DNA of 62,456 nt from an uncultured Mailhella sp. (GCA_944322635.1 CALUPL010000060.1:1-62456); one strand, 5' to 3'. Positions 8,385 through 18,055 are shown, numbered from the stretch's first letter. Notes: a model not told the origin generated them from the letters alone. Translations and numbers: made by a program.

Positions 8385-9737
8385 TCAGCGCAGTTCTTCG
8401 CCGGCCACGTCGGCCAGACGGCGGGCGGCACGGCGGACGAATTCTTCATCTTCGCCTTCCACCATGACTCGGCAGAGGTTTTCGGTTCCAGAATAGCGCA
8501 GCAGCACGCGGCCGTGGGAACCGAGCTTTTCTTCGATTTCCTTCTGAGCGGCCGTGAGCTTTTCGCACTGTTCAAAGGGTATCTTGCGGGAAATGCACAC
8601 GTTGACGAGCTTCTGCGGATAGAGCTTCAGGCGGTCGGCCAGTTCGGAGAGCGGGCGTCCGGTTTCGCGCATGATGCGCAGAATCTGGAGAGCGGCGAGA
8701 AGGCCGTCGCCGGTGGTGCCGTATTCGCGGAAGATGAGGTGACCGGACTGTTCGCCGCCGAGCATGGCGTTGTGCTGGCGCATGGCTTCGATGACGTATC
8801 TGTCGCCGACCTTGGTGCGCAGGAGCTGTCCGCCGCGTTCCTTCATGAACACTTCGAGCGCCATGTTGCTCATGACGGTGCCCACGAGAAGGTTGTTGTT
8901 GAGCTTGCCCTTCTTCATGAGGTCGTCGGCGCATATGGCCATGATCTGATCGCCGTCGAGCAGGCGTCCCTTTTCATCGACCACGAGCAGGCGGTCGGCG
9001 TCGCCGTCGAGGGCGAGGCCCACGTCGGCGCGCACTTCGCGCACCTTGGCCTGAAGGTTTTCGGGATGCAGGGAACCGCACTGATAGTTGATGTTCAGGC
9101 CGTCGGGAGAGGTGCCGAGACGGAACACTTCCGCACCGAGTTCTTCAAGGGCGAGCGGGGCCACCTTGTAGTTGGCGCCGTTGGCGCAGTCGATGACCAC
9201 GCGCAGGCCGTCGAGGGTGAGCTGCTGGGGGAAGCTGCTTTTAAGGTACACGATGTAGCGGCCCGAGGCGTCCACGATGCGGTAGGCGCGGCCCACCTTG
9301 TTGGAGGCGGGGTAGTCCCATTCGTAGTCCTTGTCCAGAATGAGCTCGGACATTTTGTCTTCCACCTCGTCGGGCAGCTTGAAGCCTTCGCGGTCGAAGA
9401 ACTTGATGCCGTTGTCGTGATAGGGATTGTGCGAGGCGGAAATGACCACGCCGAAATCGGCGCGCATGTTGCGGGTGAGGAAGGCTATGGCGGGCGTGGG
9501 CAGCGGGCCTACCTGATACACGTCCATGCCGGAGGCGCACAGGCCCGCGGTGAGTGCGGATTCGAACATGTAGCCGGAAAGACGGGTATCCTTGCCGATG
9601 ATGACCTTGCGGCGGCATTCGTCGGAGCGGAACACGGTGCCTGCGGCAAGGCCGAGGCGCAGGGCCATTTCGGCCGTGAGGGGATAGGTGTTGACCCGGC
9701 CGCGCAGGCCGTCGGTTCCAAAAAGACGTTCAGACAT
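8385..9737 (-). CDS. glmM: Phosphoglucosamine mutase GlmM
   Basis: Converts glucosamine-6-phosphate to glucosamine-1-phosphate for UDP-GlcNAc synthesis (peptidoglycan and LPS). The 450-residue protein has the phosphoserine loop ISASHNP with Ser near 102 and the metal-binding loop DGDADR at 244-249, plus the C-terminal phosphate-binding [12 protein letters not shown]. It sits downstream of cdaA-cdaR, an arrangement known from Gram-positive bacteria where GlmM can inhibit CdaA. The next enzyme, GlmU, is also in this window (53802-55193). Confidence 0.96.
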   Translation of the reverse strand: MSERLFGTDGLRGRVNTYPLTAEMALRLGLAAGTVFRSDECRRKVIIGKDTRLSGYMFESALTAGLCASGMDVYQVGPLPTPAIAFLTRNMRADFGVVISASHNPYHDNGIKFFDREGFKLPDEVEDKMSELILDKDYEWDYPASNKVGRAYRIVDASGRYIVYLKSSFPQQLTLDGLRVVIDCANGANYKVAPLALEELGAEVFRLGTSPDGLNINYQCGSLHPENLQAKVREVRADVGLALDGDADRLLVVDEKGRLLDGDQIMAICADDLMKKGKLNNNLLVGTVMSNMALEVFMKERGGQLLRTKVGDRYVIEAMRQHNAMLGGEQSGHLIFREYGTTGDGLLAALQILRIMRETGRPLSELADRLKLYPQKLVNVCISRKIPFEQCEKLTAAQKEIEEKLGSHGRVLLRYSGTENLCRVMVEGEDEEFVRRAARRLADVAGEELR

Positions 9738-9739
9738 GG

Positions 9740-11014
9740 CTAATCCTGTGTTTTCTGAGGTGCTGTTGCGGCGGAAGCCGGGCTTTTTGTCTCGGCGGGA
9801 GCGGGGCTTGCGGCGTTGCCTGCCGGAGCGGCCGCGGCAGCTTGTGCCGTGCGCGTTGCGGCTGCCGGAGCCGTTCCGCCGGCGGAGGCGTTTTTCTTTT
9901 TTTCGTCGCCGGAGAGGGCCGGCTGAACCTTGAGATCGTTGGGCTGCGGCATGGCGGCGGAAGGCAGGTTGATGTCGCTCAGCGAGAAGTTGCCGGATAC
10001 CCGCTGAGCGGGCAGTTTCATGCCGAAGTTGCTGGAAGGCAGGGAGAAAATGCTTTCGGCGGGGGCCCAGGCCCTGTTTTCCGGATCGATGTCGGTGCGG
10101 CTGTAGAGCATGACGGTGGGCGGATCGATGGAAATGAGACCGGAGCCGGAGGGCAGCATGACTATGGGCGTGACTTCCGCGCTGTCGCCGGGCATGAAGC
10201 CGGAGGGCTGGCGAACGATGACGCGCACGGCATCGAGATAGTCCCGGTCTTCCACCAGGGCTTCGGGCACGGAAATTTCCACTTCGGCGGAATCGGGACG
10301 CACGCTGTAGCCTTCGTCCTCGTTGTCGAGCTGCACCTCGCGTTTGAGCGTGACGTTTTTCGTTTTGAGGTCCAGGGAGTAGCGCAGCGTGGTGACGGGC
10401 GGCGTTATTTCCACCTGCGGGGGGGCCACGATGGCCACGTTGGCTTCATGCGGGCCTTCGCTGGCGTTCTTGGTGGGGTCGTACACCACGACGAGGCGGT
10501 CGAGGGAATTGACCTGGGTTTCCGGGCCCTTCACCGTGACGAAGGCCGGTTCGAGAATGGCGTGGGAAATGAGGTACGGCGAATCCTCCGGCAGAGGCAG
10601 CATTTTGTTTTCAAGAGGCACCACGCGTTCGGTGAGGGCGTCGGCCTCGAGCACGAGGCGGCTCGGCATGATTTCCAGAATTTCGAAGGCCTTGAAGTCG
10701 GGCATGGAATCCACGGCAAGGGGCAGGGCCGTGGCGCCTCTCTGCACGCCGGACAGATCCACGGTATAGACGAGGTCGCGCGAATGGAGATTGCGCAGAA
10801 GCTCCGCAGAGCCGCGCAGGCGCACGGAAATGTGATTGACCATGCCTTCTCGTATGATCAGCCCGTCCGGCAGTCCGCGGTATTCCACGCGCAGTTCCAC
10901 CTGCGTTTCCACGTGGTCGCGGCCGACGACGAGGTACCACAGACCCGTCGCTATGACGAGGGAGAGCAGTACGGAAAGAACGGTCTGCAGCCGGCTGTTA
11001 TTGATTGAGGACAT
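9740..11014 (-). CDS. YbbR-domain protein (CdaR-like regulator of diadenylate cyclase)
   Basis: A 424-residue protein with one N-terminal membrane helix (about 13-27, [19 protein letters not shown]) and an extracytoplasmic region of YbbR-type beta repeats (about 40-320). The C-terminal 70 residues are low-complexity Ala/Pro/Ser and probably disordered. CdaR proteins modulate membrane-bound CdaA. Its start overlaps the cdaA end by 17 bp and glmM follows 2 bp later, so the three genes are tightly coupled. Confident as YbbR family; the regulatory role is inferred from gene order. Confidence 0.85.
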   Translation of the reverse strand: MSSINNSRLQTVLSVLLSLVIATGLWYLVVGRDHVETQVELRVEYRGLPDGLIIREGMVNHISVRLRGSAELLRNLHSRDLVYTVDLSGVQRGATALPLAVDSMPDFKAFEILEIMPSRLVLEADALTERVVPLENKMLPLPEDSPYLISHAILEPAFVTVKGPETQVNSLDRLVVVYDPTKNASEGPHEANVAIVAPPQVEITPPVTTLRYSLDLKTKNVTLKREVQLDNEDEGYSVRPDSAEVEISVPEALVEDRDYLDAVRVIVRQPSGFMPGDSAEVTPIVMLPSGSGLISIDPPTVMLYSRTDIDPENRAWAPAESIFSLPSSNFGMKLPAQRVSGNFSLSDINLPSAAMPQPNDLKVQPALSGDEKKKNASAGGTAPAAATRTAQAAAAAPAGNAASPAPAETKSPASAATAPQKTQD

Positions 11015-11747
11015 TGGCCAGTATCCGTTCCAGGCGTTCTTGGTTCAGGGGATTGGACAGGTGACCGTCCTGGGCTAGGGTCACTTCTCCGCGTTCTTCC
11101 GACACCACGATGGAAATGGCGTCGCTCACCTCGGTGATGCCTATGGCCGCCCTGTGACGGGTGCCGAAGTGCTGTCGGGCCACGTTGGCGAGCGGCAGCA
11201 CGCAGCCTGCCGCGGTAATGCGGTCGTTGTGGCCGATGATCACGGCGCCGTCGTGCAGGGCCGTGTTGGGAAAGAAGATGGTGGCCAGAAGATCCTGGGA
11301 CACCACGGCGTCGATGGTCACGCCTTTTTCCGTCATGTCGCCGAGGGCCACGTTGCGTTCTATGACGATGATGGCTCCTATGCGGCGGGCGGCGAGCGCG
11401 CAGGCCGTACGGCTTACGGTGCTTATCATTTCCGTGCGCACGTTGGCCTTGCGTCGGAAAAGATGCCGGAAGTTCATGTTGGAAAGGGCCTGACGGATAT
11501 CCTGATGGAACAGAATGACGACCACGAGGAACAGAGAACTGAAAACGTTCTGGAGCAGCCACACCAGCGTGAACAGGCCGAGGAACTGCGCGGCCGCGAA
11601 CAGGGCGAGCAGCAGGAGCAGGCCGTTCAGGGCGGCCATGGCGCGCGTGCCCCGCACGAAGCGGATACCATAGTAGCACAGAATGGCCACTATGAGTATG
11701 TCCAGCAGGTCACGCCAGCCGAATGTCAACTGTCCCAGTGCAAACAT
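10998..11747 (-). CDS. cdaA: Membrane diadenylate cyclase CdaA (c-di-AMP synthase)
   Basis: Makes cyclic di-AMP from two ATP. Three N-terminal helices lie within residues 15-80, followed by the DisA_N catalytic domain with the DGA motif at 166-168 and GTRHRAA at 195-201, both intact. Length 249 residues, as in family members. It follows folP by one base and overlaps cdaR. c-di-AMP signalling is less common in Gram-negative bacteria; no receptor or phosphodiesterase dedicated to it is obvious nearby, although a DHH protein lies at 56558-57718. Confidence 0.93.
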   Translation of the reverse strand: MFALGQLTFGWRDLLDILIVAILCYYGIRFVRGTRAMAALNGLLLLLALFAAAQFLGLFTLVWLLQNVFSSLFLVVVILFHQDIRQALSNMNFRHLFRRKANVRTEMISTVSRTACALAARRIGAIIVIERNVALGDMTEKGVTIDAVVSQDLLATIFFPNTALHDGAVIIGHNDRITAAGCVLPLANVARQHFGTRHRAAIGITEVSDAISIVVSEERGEVTLAQDGHLSNPLNQERLERILANVLNQ

Positions 11748-11748
11748 G

Positions 11749-12648
11749 TCAGTCTTTCCAGGGGGTGAAGTGTTCTGCGAGCGTGAGCGCGCGTCTTGTG
11801 GAAGCCACGTCGTGCACGCGGTGATGGTGCACGCCGCGCGCGCCCAGAAGAGCGGTGCACACGCTGGTCGCTTCTATGCGTCTGGTCACGTCAAGTCCCA
11901 GAAGGTCGCCGAAGAGGCTCTTGTTGGACACGCCGAGCAGCACGGGACGGCCCAGGGAGAGCAGCCTTTCCATGGAGGCGAGCAGCGAAGAGTTGTGTTC
12001 CGCCGTTTTTCCGAATCCTATGCCCGGATCGAGAATGATGTTCTCTTCGGGCAGACCGGCCTTCACCAGAGCGGCCATGCGGGCCTCGAAAAAGGCGATG
12101 ACCTCGTCCACCACGTTGCCGTAGTGCGGATCCTTCTGCATGGTGCCGGGGCGCATGCCCGGACGGCAGTGCATGAGCACGTAGCCGGGACGGTACTGCG
12201 CGAGCACGTCGGTCATGGAAGGTTCCCACAGGCAGGCCGAAATGTCGTTGATGATGTCTGCTCCGGCCTCAAGCACGGCCGAGGCCACGTCGGTTCGCCA
12301 GGTATCGACGGAAAGCAGCGTATCCGGAGGAATGCGTCGTCCGCGGCCTTCGGAAAGGGCGCGGACAAGAGGCAGAACCCGCCTCATTTCGTCGTCCGGG
12401 GGAACGTCCTGCGCTCCCGGACGCGAGGAAGCCCCGCCGAGATCAAGCACTCTGGCTCCGTCTGCGGCGAGGCGTCTCGCGTGGGAAAACGCGCTTTCAA
12501 ACGAAGGGTGCCTGCCTCCGTCGAAAAAGGAGTCGGGCGTTACGTTCACCACGCCCCACAGGGTGAAGCGTGACGGCGTACCGCCCTGTTTTTCGGCGGA
12601 AACAGGGCTGAATGCCCCGTTGCGAAGCATCCAGACCGTCTTGTCCAT
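11749..12648 (-). CDS. folP: Dihydropteroate synthase FolP
   Basis: Condenses p-aminobenzoate with dihydropterin pyrophosphate in folate synthesis; the target of sulfonamides. The 299-residue TIM barrel carries the pterin loop WGVVNVTPDSFFDGG near residues 31-45, LDLGGASSRPGA, and the C-terminal RVHDV. About 20 extra N-terminal residues precede the barrel. The ATG abuts the ftsH stop and the stop abuts cdaA, giving the ftsH-folP order common in bacteria. Confidence 0.95.
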   Translation of the reverse strand: MDKTVWMLRNGAFSPVSAEKQGGTPSRFTLWGVVNVTPDSFFDGGRHPSFESAFSHARRLAADGARVLDLGGASSRPGAQDVPPDDEMRRVLPLVRALSEGRGRRIPPDTLLSVDTWRTDVASAVLEAGADIINDISACLWEPSMTDVLAQYRPGYVLMHCRPGMRPGTMQKDPHYGNVVDEVIAFFEARMAALVKAGLPEENIILDPGIGFGKTAEHNSSLLASMERLLSLGRPVLLGVSNKSLFGDLLGLDVTRRIEATSVCTALLGARGVHHHRVHDVASTRRALTLAEHFTPWKD

Positions 12649-14688
12649 TTACTTGTCTCCCCTGTCGGTTCCTTCTCCGGAGGAGGCGGAATCTCCGTTC
12701 ACGGTTTTTTCCGCGTCCTTTGCGGCAGAGGTCTGCGCAGGGGGCGTCGCGTCGTCGGTGTTTCCGGCGTTGCCTGCCGCGGCCTTGTTCTCGCCGGTCT
12801 TGGCGTTATCGGCTTTGGCTTCGGAGGCGTCGGAATGGTCTTCCTCAAGGTGAAACTCGCCCGCGTTCTGCCCTTCGAGCTGAAAGGGGGGCAGCTTTTC
12901 GCCCTTCATGAGTATGTCTATGTCCTCGCCGGTAATGGTTTCCCGCTCCAGCAGGGCATGGGCAATGGCGTGCAGCATGTCGATGTGCTCGGTGAGCAGG
13001 GTGCGGCAGCGTTCGCGCGCCTCGTCGATGAGGGCCTTCACTTCGCTGTCCACCAGGCGTGCCATGTCGTCGCTCACGGAACGGGTGTGGCCCCATTCGC
13101 GGCCGAGGAACACTTCCTCTTCATGTTCGCCCACGGTCTGCGGGCCGATTTTGTCGCTCATGCCCCATTCGCACACCATCTTGCGGGCCATTTTGGAGGC
13201 ACGCTCAATGTCGTTGCCCGCGCCGGTGGTAATGTCGCCCATGATGATCTCTTCGGCCACGCGGCCGCCGAGAAGCACCACGAGATTGTTGCGCAGGAAG
13301 TTGCGGGAGTAGCCGTGACGGTCTTCGTCGGGCAGCTGCATGGTCACGCCCATGGCGCGGCCGCGGGGAATGATGGACACCTTGTGCACGGGATCGGTGC
13401 CGGGCAGCAGCTTGGCGGCGAGAGCATGACCGCCTTCATGATAGGCGGTGATCTTCTTTTCTTCGTCGCTCAGAATGAGGCTGCGGCGTTCCTTGCCCAT
13501 GAGCACCTTGTCCTTGGCGTATTCGAAATCCGACATGTTCAGGCGGTCCTTGTTGAGCTTGGCGGCCTGAAGAGCGGCTTCGTTGACGAGGTTTTCAAGG
13601 TCTGCGCCGGAAAATCCGGGGGTGCCCTTGGCTATCACGGTCAGATTCACGTCCCGGGCAAGGGGAGTGCGGCGGGTGTGCACTTCAAGAATCTGTTCTC
13701 TGCCGCGCACGTCGGGCGTGGAAACCACCACCTGGCGGTCGAAGCGGCCGGGGCGCAGCAGGGCGGGATCGAGCACGTCGGGACGGTTGGTGGCCGCGAT
13801 GAGAATGACGCCTTCGTTGGATTCGAAGCCGTCCATTTCCACGAGCAGCTGGTTCAGGGTCTGTTCGCGTTCGTCATGACCGCCGCCGAGACCTGCGCCG
13901 CGCTGACGGCCCACGGCGTCGATTTCGTCGATGAAGATGAGGCAGGGCGCGTTCTTCTTGCCCTGGGCGAAAAGGTCGCGCACGCGGGAGGCGCCCACGC
14001 CCACGAACATTTCCACGAAGTCCGAGCCGGAAATGGAGAAGAAGGGCACGCCTGCTTCACCGGCCACGGCGCGGGCCAGCAGCGTCTTGCCGGTTCCGGG
14101 AGGGCCTACGAGCAGCACGCCCTTGGGAATGCGGCCGCCAAGACGCGTGAACTTGCGGGGATTGGAGAGAAATTCAACAACTTCGGCAAGTTCCTCCTTG
14201 GCTTCGTCCACGCCCGCCACATCGGCGAAAGTGACCTTGCCCACCTGATTCTGGTCCTGCATTCTTGCGCGGGAACGGCCGAACGACATGGCCTTTCCGC
14301 CGCCGCCCTGCATCTGACGCGCAAAGAATATCCACACGCCGATGAGCAGAAGCATGGGGAACCACGAAATGAACACCGACATGGCAAGCGGCGTCTCTTC
14401 GGGCTTTTTCACGTCGATGACGACGTTCTTGTCCTTGAGTTCCTGAACGAGGTTGGGATCGTTGGGAGCATAGGTGGAGTAGGTACGGCCGTCGGTGGTA
14501 ACCACGTTGATGTTGCGGTCTTCAATGACAACCTGACTCACTTCCCCGTTTTCCACCTGGGAGAGGAAGGTACTGTAGGCGGCGGAGTTCTGCGGGCTTC
14601 CGCCGTTCTCGTTGAACAGGCTGAACAGGGAGACCATGGCAACGGCTATGATGCTCCACAGCAGAATATTGCGGGAAAACTGGTTCAA
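12649..14688 (-). CDS. ftsH: ATP-dependent zinc metalloprotease FtsH (TTG start)
   Basis: A membrane-anchored AAA+ protease for quality control and regulated proteolysis. Two helices (about 8-23 and 105-123) flank a periplasmic domain; Walker A GPPGTGKT is at 195-202, Walker B FIDEID at 252-257, the arginine-finger region near [18 protein letters not shown], and the zinc motif HEGGH at 417-421. The C-terminal 70 residues are Ala/Glu/Asp-rich and unusually long. The initiator is TTG at 14688, chosen because GGAGG lies 5-6 nt upstream and no ATG is available near the family start. First gene of the ftsH-folP-cdaA-cdaR-glmM cluster. Confidence 0.96.
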   Translation of the reverse strand: MNQFSRNILLWSIIAVAMVSLFSLFNENGGSPQNSAAYSTFLSQVENGEVSQVVIEDRNINVVTTDGRTYSTYAPNDPNLVQELKDKNVVIDVKKPEETPLAMSVFISWFPMLLLIGVWIFFARQMQGGGGKAMSFGRSRARMQDQNQVGKVTFADVAGVDEAKEELAEVVEFLSNPRKFTRLGGRIPKGVLLVGPPGTGKTLLARAVAGEAGVPFFSISGSDFVEMFVGVGASRVRDLFAQGKKNAPCLIFIDEIDAVGRQRGAGLGGGHDEREQTLNQLLVEMDGFESNEGVILIAATNRPDVLDPALLRPGRFDRQVVVSTPDVRGREQILEVHTRRTPLARDVNLTVIAKGTPGFSGADLENLVNEAALQAAKLNKDRLNMSDFEYAKDKVLMGKERRSLILSDEEKKITAYHEGGHALAAKLLPGTDPVHKVSIIPRGRAMGVTMQLPDEDRHGYSRNFLRNNLVVLLGGRVAEEIIMGDITTGAGNDIERASKMARKMVCEWGMSDKIGPQTVGEHEEEVFLGREWGHTRSVSDDMARLVDSEVKALIDEARERCRTLLTEHIDMLHAIAHALLERETITGEDIDILMKGEKLPPFQLEGQNAGEFHLEEDHSDASEAKADNAKTGENKAAAGNAGNTDDATPPAQTSAAKDAEKTVNGDSASSGEGTDRGDK

Positions 14689-14764
14689 AGCTGCCTCCGT
14701 GGCTGCTTATGATGACTCACTCAAAGTGACGGAGAAGGCCCGGCTTGCCGGGCTGCCATAGGTG

Positions 14765-14808
14765 AAACGACAGGCTCCGCAGGAGGCGCAGTGCCACCCC
14801 TGTCGTTT
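14765..14808 (-). promoter_or_regulatory. Hairpin at the predicted 5' end of the ftsH mRNA
   Basis: AAACGACAGG (14765-14774) pairs perfectly with CCTGTCGTTT (14799-14808). The sigma-70-type promoter just upstream would start transcription at about 14808, placing this stem at the very 5' end. A second stem GCCCGGC-tt-GCCGGGC lies at 14739-14754. Such 5' stems often stabilise mRNA. On the plus strand the first stem is followed by Ts, so it could also terminate opposite-strand transcription. Confidence 0.5.
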
Positions 14809-14815
14809 TTTTATA

Positions 14816-14844
14816 TTTGTAATGCCAGATGCCGACTTTGACAA
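14816..14844 (-). promoter_or_regulatory. Probable sigma-70 promoter of the ftsH operon
   Basis: The minus strand reads TTGTCA (14839-14844), a 17-bp spacer and TACAAA (14816-14821), about 130 nt before the ftsH start. Confidence 0.45.
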
Positions 14845-14884
14845 TGATGCGGGGGGCTCTTTTTCCGGGACGAGGCCTTTTTTC

Positions 14885-14900
14885 TGCAAGAATCGTGCCG
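14885..14900 (-). promoter_or_regulatory. Candidate sigma-54 promoter upstream of ftsH
   Basis: The minus strand reads CGGCACGATTCTTGCA: GG and GC dinucleotides at the -24/-12 spacing, one mismatch from TGGCACG-N4-TTGCA. No activator site was recognised, so it may be chance. Confidence 0.35.
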
Positions 14901-15104
14901 AATTGAAATGAAATTTTTCTGTATTCCCGTTTTGCGCAGACTTGCCAGAGCGCGTGCCCTGAGCTAGCATGCGCTGCGACGCACAGGCTTTGCCTGTCTT
15001 TTCAGGCCTTCCGCCTTCCGGCGGGCCGCCGCGGCCTTTTTCCCGCGGCATGCGGCCCTGCCGCGTGCTTTGCTTCGCCTTTCCCCATAGAAGGTTCACG
15101 CTTC

Positions 15105-15893
15105 ATGTTCGTTGATTGTCATACCCACGTGTTTCATCCGCGCATAGCCGAAAAGGCAAAAATGAAACTCGCGGAACACTACAAGCTGTTCTGCCGATGC
15201 AAGGGCACGCCCGACGACCTGCTTCTGCGCGCCGGCCGCGCCGGCATAGATCACTGCGTGGCCCTGTGTGCGGCCACAAGCGCCGTTCAGGTGCGCCCCT
15301 GCAACGCCTATGCGGGCTATCTTCAGCACAACTACCCCCGCATCACGGCCTTCGGATCCATACATCCCGACTGCACGGACTGGAAGGCTCAGCTCGACTG
15401 GCTCCGCTCCATGGGCGTCCACGGCATAAAACTGCACCCGGATTTCCAGCACTTCTGGCTCAACGACCCGCGCCTTCTGCCCATTTTCGAGGAGGCGCAG
15501 AAGGATTTTATTTTTCTCATACACATAGGCGACAGCCTTCCTCCGGACAAGAATCCCTCCTGCCCCTATAAAATGGCCGCCATACTCGACGCCTTTCCCC
15601 ACCTCAACGTCGTGGCCGCGCACCTCGGCGGCTTCCGCCAGTGGTCCTATGCCCTCGATGCCCTCGCCGGACGCGACGTGTGGATGGATACTTCTTCCTG
15701 CATGAAGGAAATTTCCGACGACGTGCTCAAGGCCATCCTGAAAAAACACCCCCGCGACCGACTCGTCTTCGGCACCGATTACCCCATCATGGACCCCCAG
15801 GACGAAATAGACGCCCTCCAGCGCCGTACTCGCTTCTCCGATAACGAAATCGACGAAATCCTCGCCAACGGCACCCGCCTGCTTTTCGGATAG
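15105..15893 (+). CDS. Amidohydrolase family (amidohydrolase_2, TIM-barrel) protein
   Basis: A 262-residue cytoplasmic metal-dependent hydrolase. The N-terminal DCHTHVF (residues 4-10) carries the HxH metal ligands; later ligands appear in GIKLHPDF, LIHIGD, VAAHLGG and the C-terminal FGTDYP. This pattern fits the decarboxylase/hydrolase branch (ACMSD/TatD-like), which acts on small carboxylates or lactones, but the substrate cannot be told. Monocistronic, on the opposite strand from its neighbours; a long repeat follows its stop codon. The start has AGAAGG about 10 nt upstream. Confidence 0.8.
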   Translation: MFVDCHTHVFHPRIAEKAKMKLAEHYKLFCRCKGTPDDLLLRAGRAGIDHCVALCAATSAVQVRPCNAYAGYLQHNYPRITAFGSIHPDCTDWKAQLDWLRSMGVHGIKLHPDFQHFWLNDPRLLPIFEEAQKDFIFLIHIGDSLPPDKNPSCPYKMAAILDAFPHLNVVAAHLGGFRQWSYALDALAGRDVWMDTSSCMKEISDDVLKAILKKHPRDRLVFGTDYPIMDPQDEIDALQRRTRFSDNEIDEILANGTRLLFG

Positions 15894-15933
15894 AAGAGAA
15901 GAGGAAGAGACGGGTCGGAGCCTCGGGGCGCCG

Positions 15934-16200
15934 CCCCGGACCCCGGCGGGGGAAATAATTCCCCCCGCTCCCCCCTGATTCCGCCTTGCGGCGTTGCCGC
16001 GGCGGCGGGGCTCAGGCGAGAAGGCCGGGCGAGTTTCTGAAAATGGGCGGGAGTTCGAAAAGGCAGCGGCTGCAAGCCCTGGGGGGCCCGGCTGACGTGG
16101 TTCGGTCGGCGGACGCAGTGCAGGCGTGTCCTGTCGGACCCGCCTGCGGTGGCCGACATCGATTCCGGCCTGCGCCGGAACCGATGTGAACAAGGAAGGA
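15934..16200 (+). repeat. Long structured repeat, copy 1 (two covarying hairpins)
   Basis: Starts 40 nt after the amidohydrolase stop. The 5' part has a G-tract hairpin GCGGGGG-AAATAATT-CCCCCCGC (15946-15968). The 3' part has hairpin A: GCAGGCG (16120-16126) with CGCCTGC (16141-16147), an inner GTCC/GGAC and a T.C mismatch. The linker TGCGGTGGCCGAC follows. Hairpin B pairs CATCG with CGATG and TTCCGGC with GCCGGAA (16157-16186). A homologous copy at 45686-45955 has the same layout with compensated changes. No open frame with a ribosome-binding site fits. Confidence 0.75.
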
Positions 16201-16380
16201 TGGCAGAAGATTTAAGGCGGTGGCCTTCATGAAAAGAAGTCACGCGAATGCTGCGGTTTCCTTGTTATTTTTTGTCTATTCATGGCTGGTTATAACGTTT
16301 TTCCGCGCATGACGGCCTTTCTCCTCATAGAACAAATTACGCGCGGCAGGTGCCGGGCGTGATTCTTCCGTGCGCATCGT

Positions 16381-16443
16381 CTGTCGGCAGGCGCAGCCTG
16401 ACGACAGTAACGAGGGGGTGCGGGGGAAATCATTTCCCCCGCA
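16381..16443 (-). repeat. Short post-stop repeat after the Mla-associated lipoprotein gene
   Basis: Read on the minus strand, 24 nt after the stop: a purine-rich GGCAGAAAAGACAG tract, a perfect palindrome TGCGGGGGAAAT-N-ATTTCCCCCGCA (16419-16443), then a hairpin CTGTCG/CGACAG with a T.C mismatch and inner CAGGC/GCCTG (16381-16407). The same order recurs at 31067, 46101 and 50527. The remaining 16201-16380 shows no gene. Confidence 0.7.
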
Positions 16444-16466
16444 TGCCTTTTCTGTCTTTTCTGCCT

Positions 16467-17033
16467 TTACCTGCGTACGGCCTGGGCAATGTTGTCGGCC
16501 AGGTCCTGGACGAGAAGGGATTCGGCTTCGACCATGGACTGGAGGGAGTCGCCTGCGGGGCGGGACTTGACGAAGTGGCCGGATTTGAGCACGTCGCCGT
16601 CGTGCTGCAGTCTCCACACGACGTCGATGGTGACGTTTCCTTCGAGGGCGCCGTCGAGTCTGCGCACGTCGAGCATGAGTTTTTCGGAGACCTTGGCTCC
16701 GGTGCGCAGCGGCAGGGCGGGAATGCCGCGCACGGCGAGGGAGTCGCAGAGCACGCGGGATATGCCCTGACCGAGGCTTTCGCCCCAGCGGTCGAATTCG
16801 TTGATCGTGATGTTGACGCCGTCGGCGTCGCGCAGGACTATCTGCTGTCTGCTGAGGTATCCGGGCAGGGTGACGGGCAGGACTCCTATGCCTGCGTTTT
16901 CCGAGGTTGATCCTGCGGGCAGGGGGGAGGAGAGCACGTAGTAGCGCACGGAAGGAGAGGACTTGAGCTGAGCCGGCAGGGAGCAGCCGGTGAGGGCGAG
17001 GGCCATGGCGAGTGCGGAAACGAGGGCTTTCAT
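16467..17033 (-). CDS. MCE/Mla-associated outer-membrane lipoprotein (PqiC/ABC auxiliary type)
   Basis: A 188-residue lipoprotein: signal peptide MKALVSALAMALALTGC with the lipobox cysteine at residue 17, then a small domain with YYVLSSP and a segment around 50-150 typical of the ABC transport auxiliary (PqiC-like) family. Such proteins partner MCE tunnels for lipid transfer between membranes. Its ATG overlaps the mlaD stop (ATGA), making it the last gene of mlaE-F-D-lipoprotein. Assignment to the family is good; whether it takes the place of MlaA/MlaC here is inference. Confidence 0.75.
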   Translation of the reverse strand: MKALVSALAMALALTGCSLPAQLKSSPSVRYYVLSSPLPAGSTSENAGIGVLPVTLPGYLSRQQIVLRDADGVNITINEFDRWGESLGQGISRVLCDSLAVRGIPALPLRTGAKVSEKLMLDVRRLDGALEGNVTIDVVWRLQHDGDVLKSGHFVKSRPAGDSLQSMVEAESLLVQDLADNIAQAVRR

Positions 17034-18055
17034 CAGTTGTTCCTTCCGAATATGAGGGCATTGGGCTTGATTTCCAGGAGCGTGGCGAGTTCCGAGAGAG
17101 CCTGGGCGGCTCTGCGCAGGGAAAGCATGGTCTGGCTGAATTCCAGCACGGGGGCGGAGTCTTCGCTGAACAGGCTGTTTGCGGTGTCGGCGGTGCGGCG
17201 CAGGCCCTTCATGGCCCCTTCGGCTTCGGCGACCACGCCTTCGGAGGAAGCGGCGAGGGCGGCAATGCTTTTGAGGGTGTTGTTCACGCTTGCGAGCGTG
17301 GCGTGCACGTCCTTCTGCATGGAGGAGGCAAGGGCGGTGTAGGCTCCGAGGGTATGGCCCGCATCGGTGCGCAGGGAGCCGAAGGCCCGCACTTCCTCTC
17401 GTATGGCGTCGCTCGTGTCGCGCAGGCTGGCCACAAGACCCGAGGCGTCTATGTCGCGCATCTGTTCGCTGAGGTTTTTCAGACTGCCCATGACGTCGAG
17501 CAGGATTTCCTGTACGGGCATGTCTTCAAGCGTGTTGAGGGCGGCATCGAGAGAAGAGAGCTGCGTGGGAATCTGCGGCGAACCCTTGTAGGGAGGCAGA
17601 GACTTGGGATCGACGGGATCGGCGTTGCGCACGATGTCGAGTTCCACGCAGAGCTGGCCCGTGAGAATGCTGGTGATGCCGAGCTTGCCGCGCAGACCGG
17701 CTTCAATGAGCCTGTCCATGATGGCGGGATTGTCGAAAAGATCCTTTTCGCTGCCGTCTTCGAGCAGTGCCATGGCCTTGTCGCGTTCTATCTCAATGAT
17801 GACGGGCGTATAGAATTTGGCCGTGCCTATTTCCGGGCGGATCTGAATGGAAGACACCTTGCCTATGCGTATGCCCTTGAAGTACACGGGCGAACCCTGA
17901 ATGAGTCCCTTGAGCGAGGTGTTGAAATACAGAACGAAGGTGGGATTTCTGTTGCCGAAGGAGCCTGAGCCCAAAAGGAGAATGAGCCCGACAAGCAGGG
18001 CTATGGCGCCGAGAACGAAGGCGCCTATGAAAGTTTTTGTGCTGCGTTCCGTCAT
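17033..18055 (-). CDS. mlaD: MCE-domain lipid-transport protein MlaD-like
   Basis: A 340-residue inner-membrane-anchored substrate-binding subunit. One N-terminal helix (about 10-30, GAFVLGAIALLVGLILLLG) precedes the MCE domain (about 38-115, with GLIQGSPVYFKGIRIGKV); the rest is a long alpha-helical region (about 150-330) more like long MCE proteins than the 183-residue E. coli MlaD. It would form a hexameric ring with MlaE/F. Overlaps mlaF by 4 bp and the lipoprotein gene by 1 bp. Confidence 0.87.
   Translation of the reverse strand: MTERSTKTFIGAFVLGAIALLVGLILLLGSGSFGNRNPTFVLYFNTSLKGLIQGSPVYFKGIRIGKVSSIQIRPEIGTAKFYTPVIIEIERDKAMALLEDGSEKDLFDNPAIMDRLIEAGLRGKLGITSILTGQLCVELDIVRNADPVDPKSLPPYKGSPQIPTQLSSLDAALNTLEDMPVQEILLDVMGSLKNLSEQMRDIDASGLVASLRDTSDAIREEVRAFGSLRTDAGHTLGAYTALASSMQKDVHATLASVNNTLKSIAALAASSEGVVAEAEGAMKGLRRTADTANSLFSEDSAPVLEFSQTMLSLRRAAQALSELATLLEIKPNALIFGRNN

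Noticed and set aside
6849..9743. Very long open frame on the plus strand opposite rpoN and glmM
   Set aside because: It is a GC-skew shadow: the opposite strand carries complete RpoN and GlmM with all motifs, and the frame is low-complexity with no start context. The same applies to long frames opposite liv, ftsH, cdaR, leuA, dctQM, gatA and hisD.
14765..14808. Plus-strand terminator of an unseen gene
   Set aside because: No plus-strand gene precedes it. Its position at the predicted ftsH transcript start makes a 5' UTR hairpin more likely.
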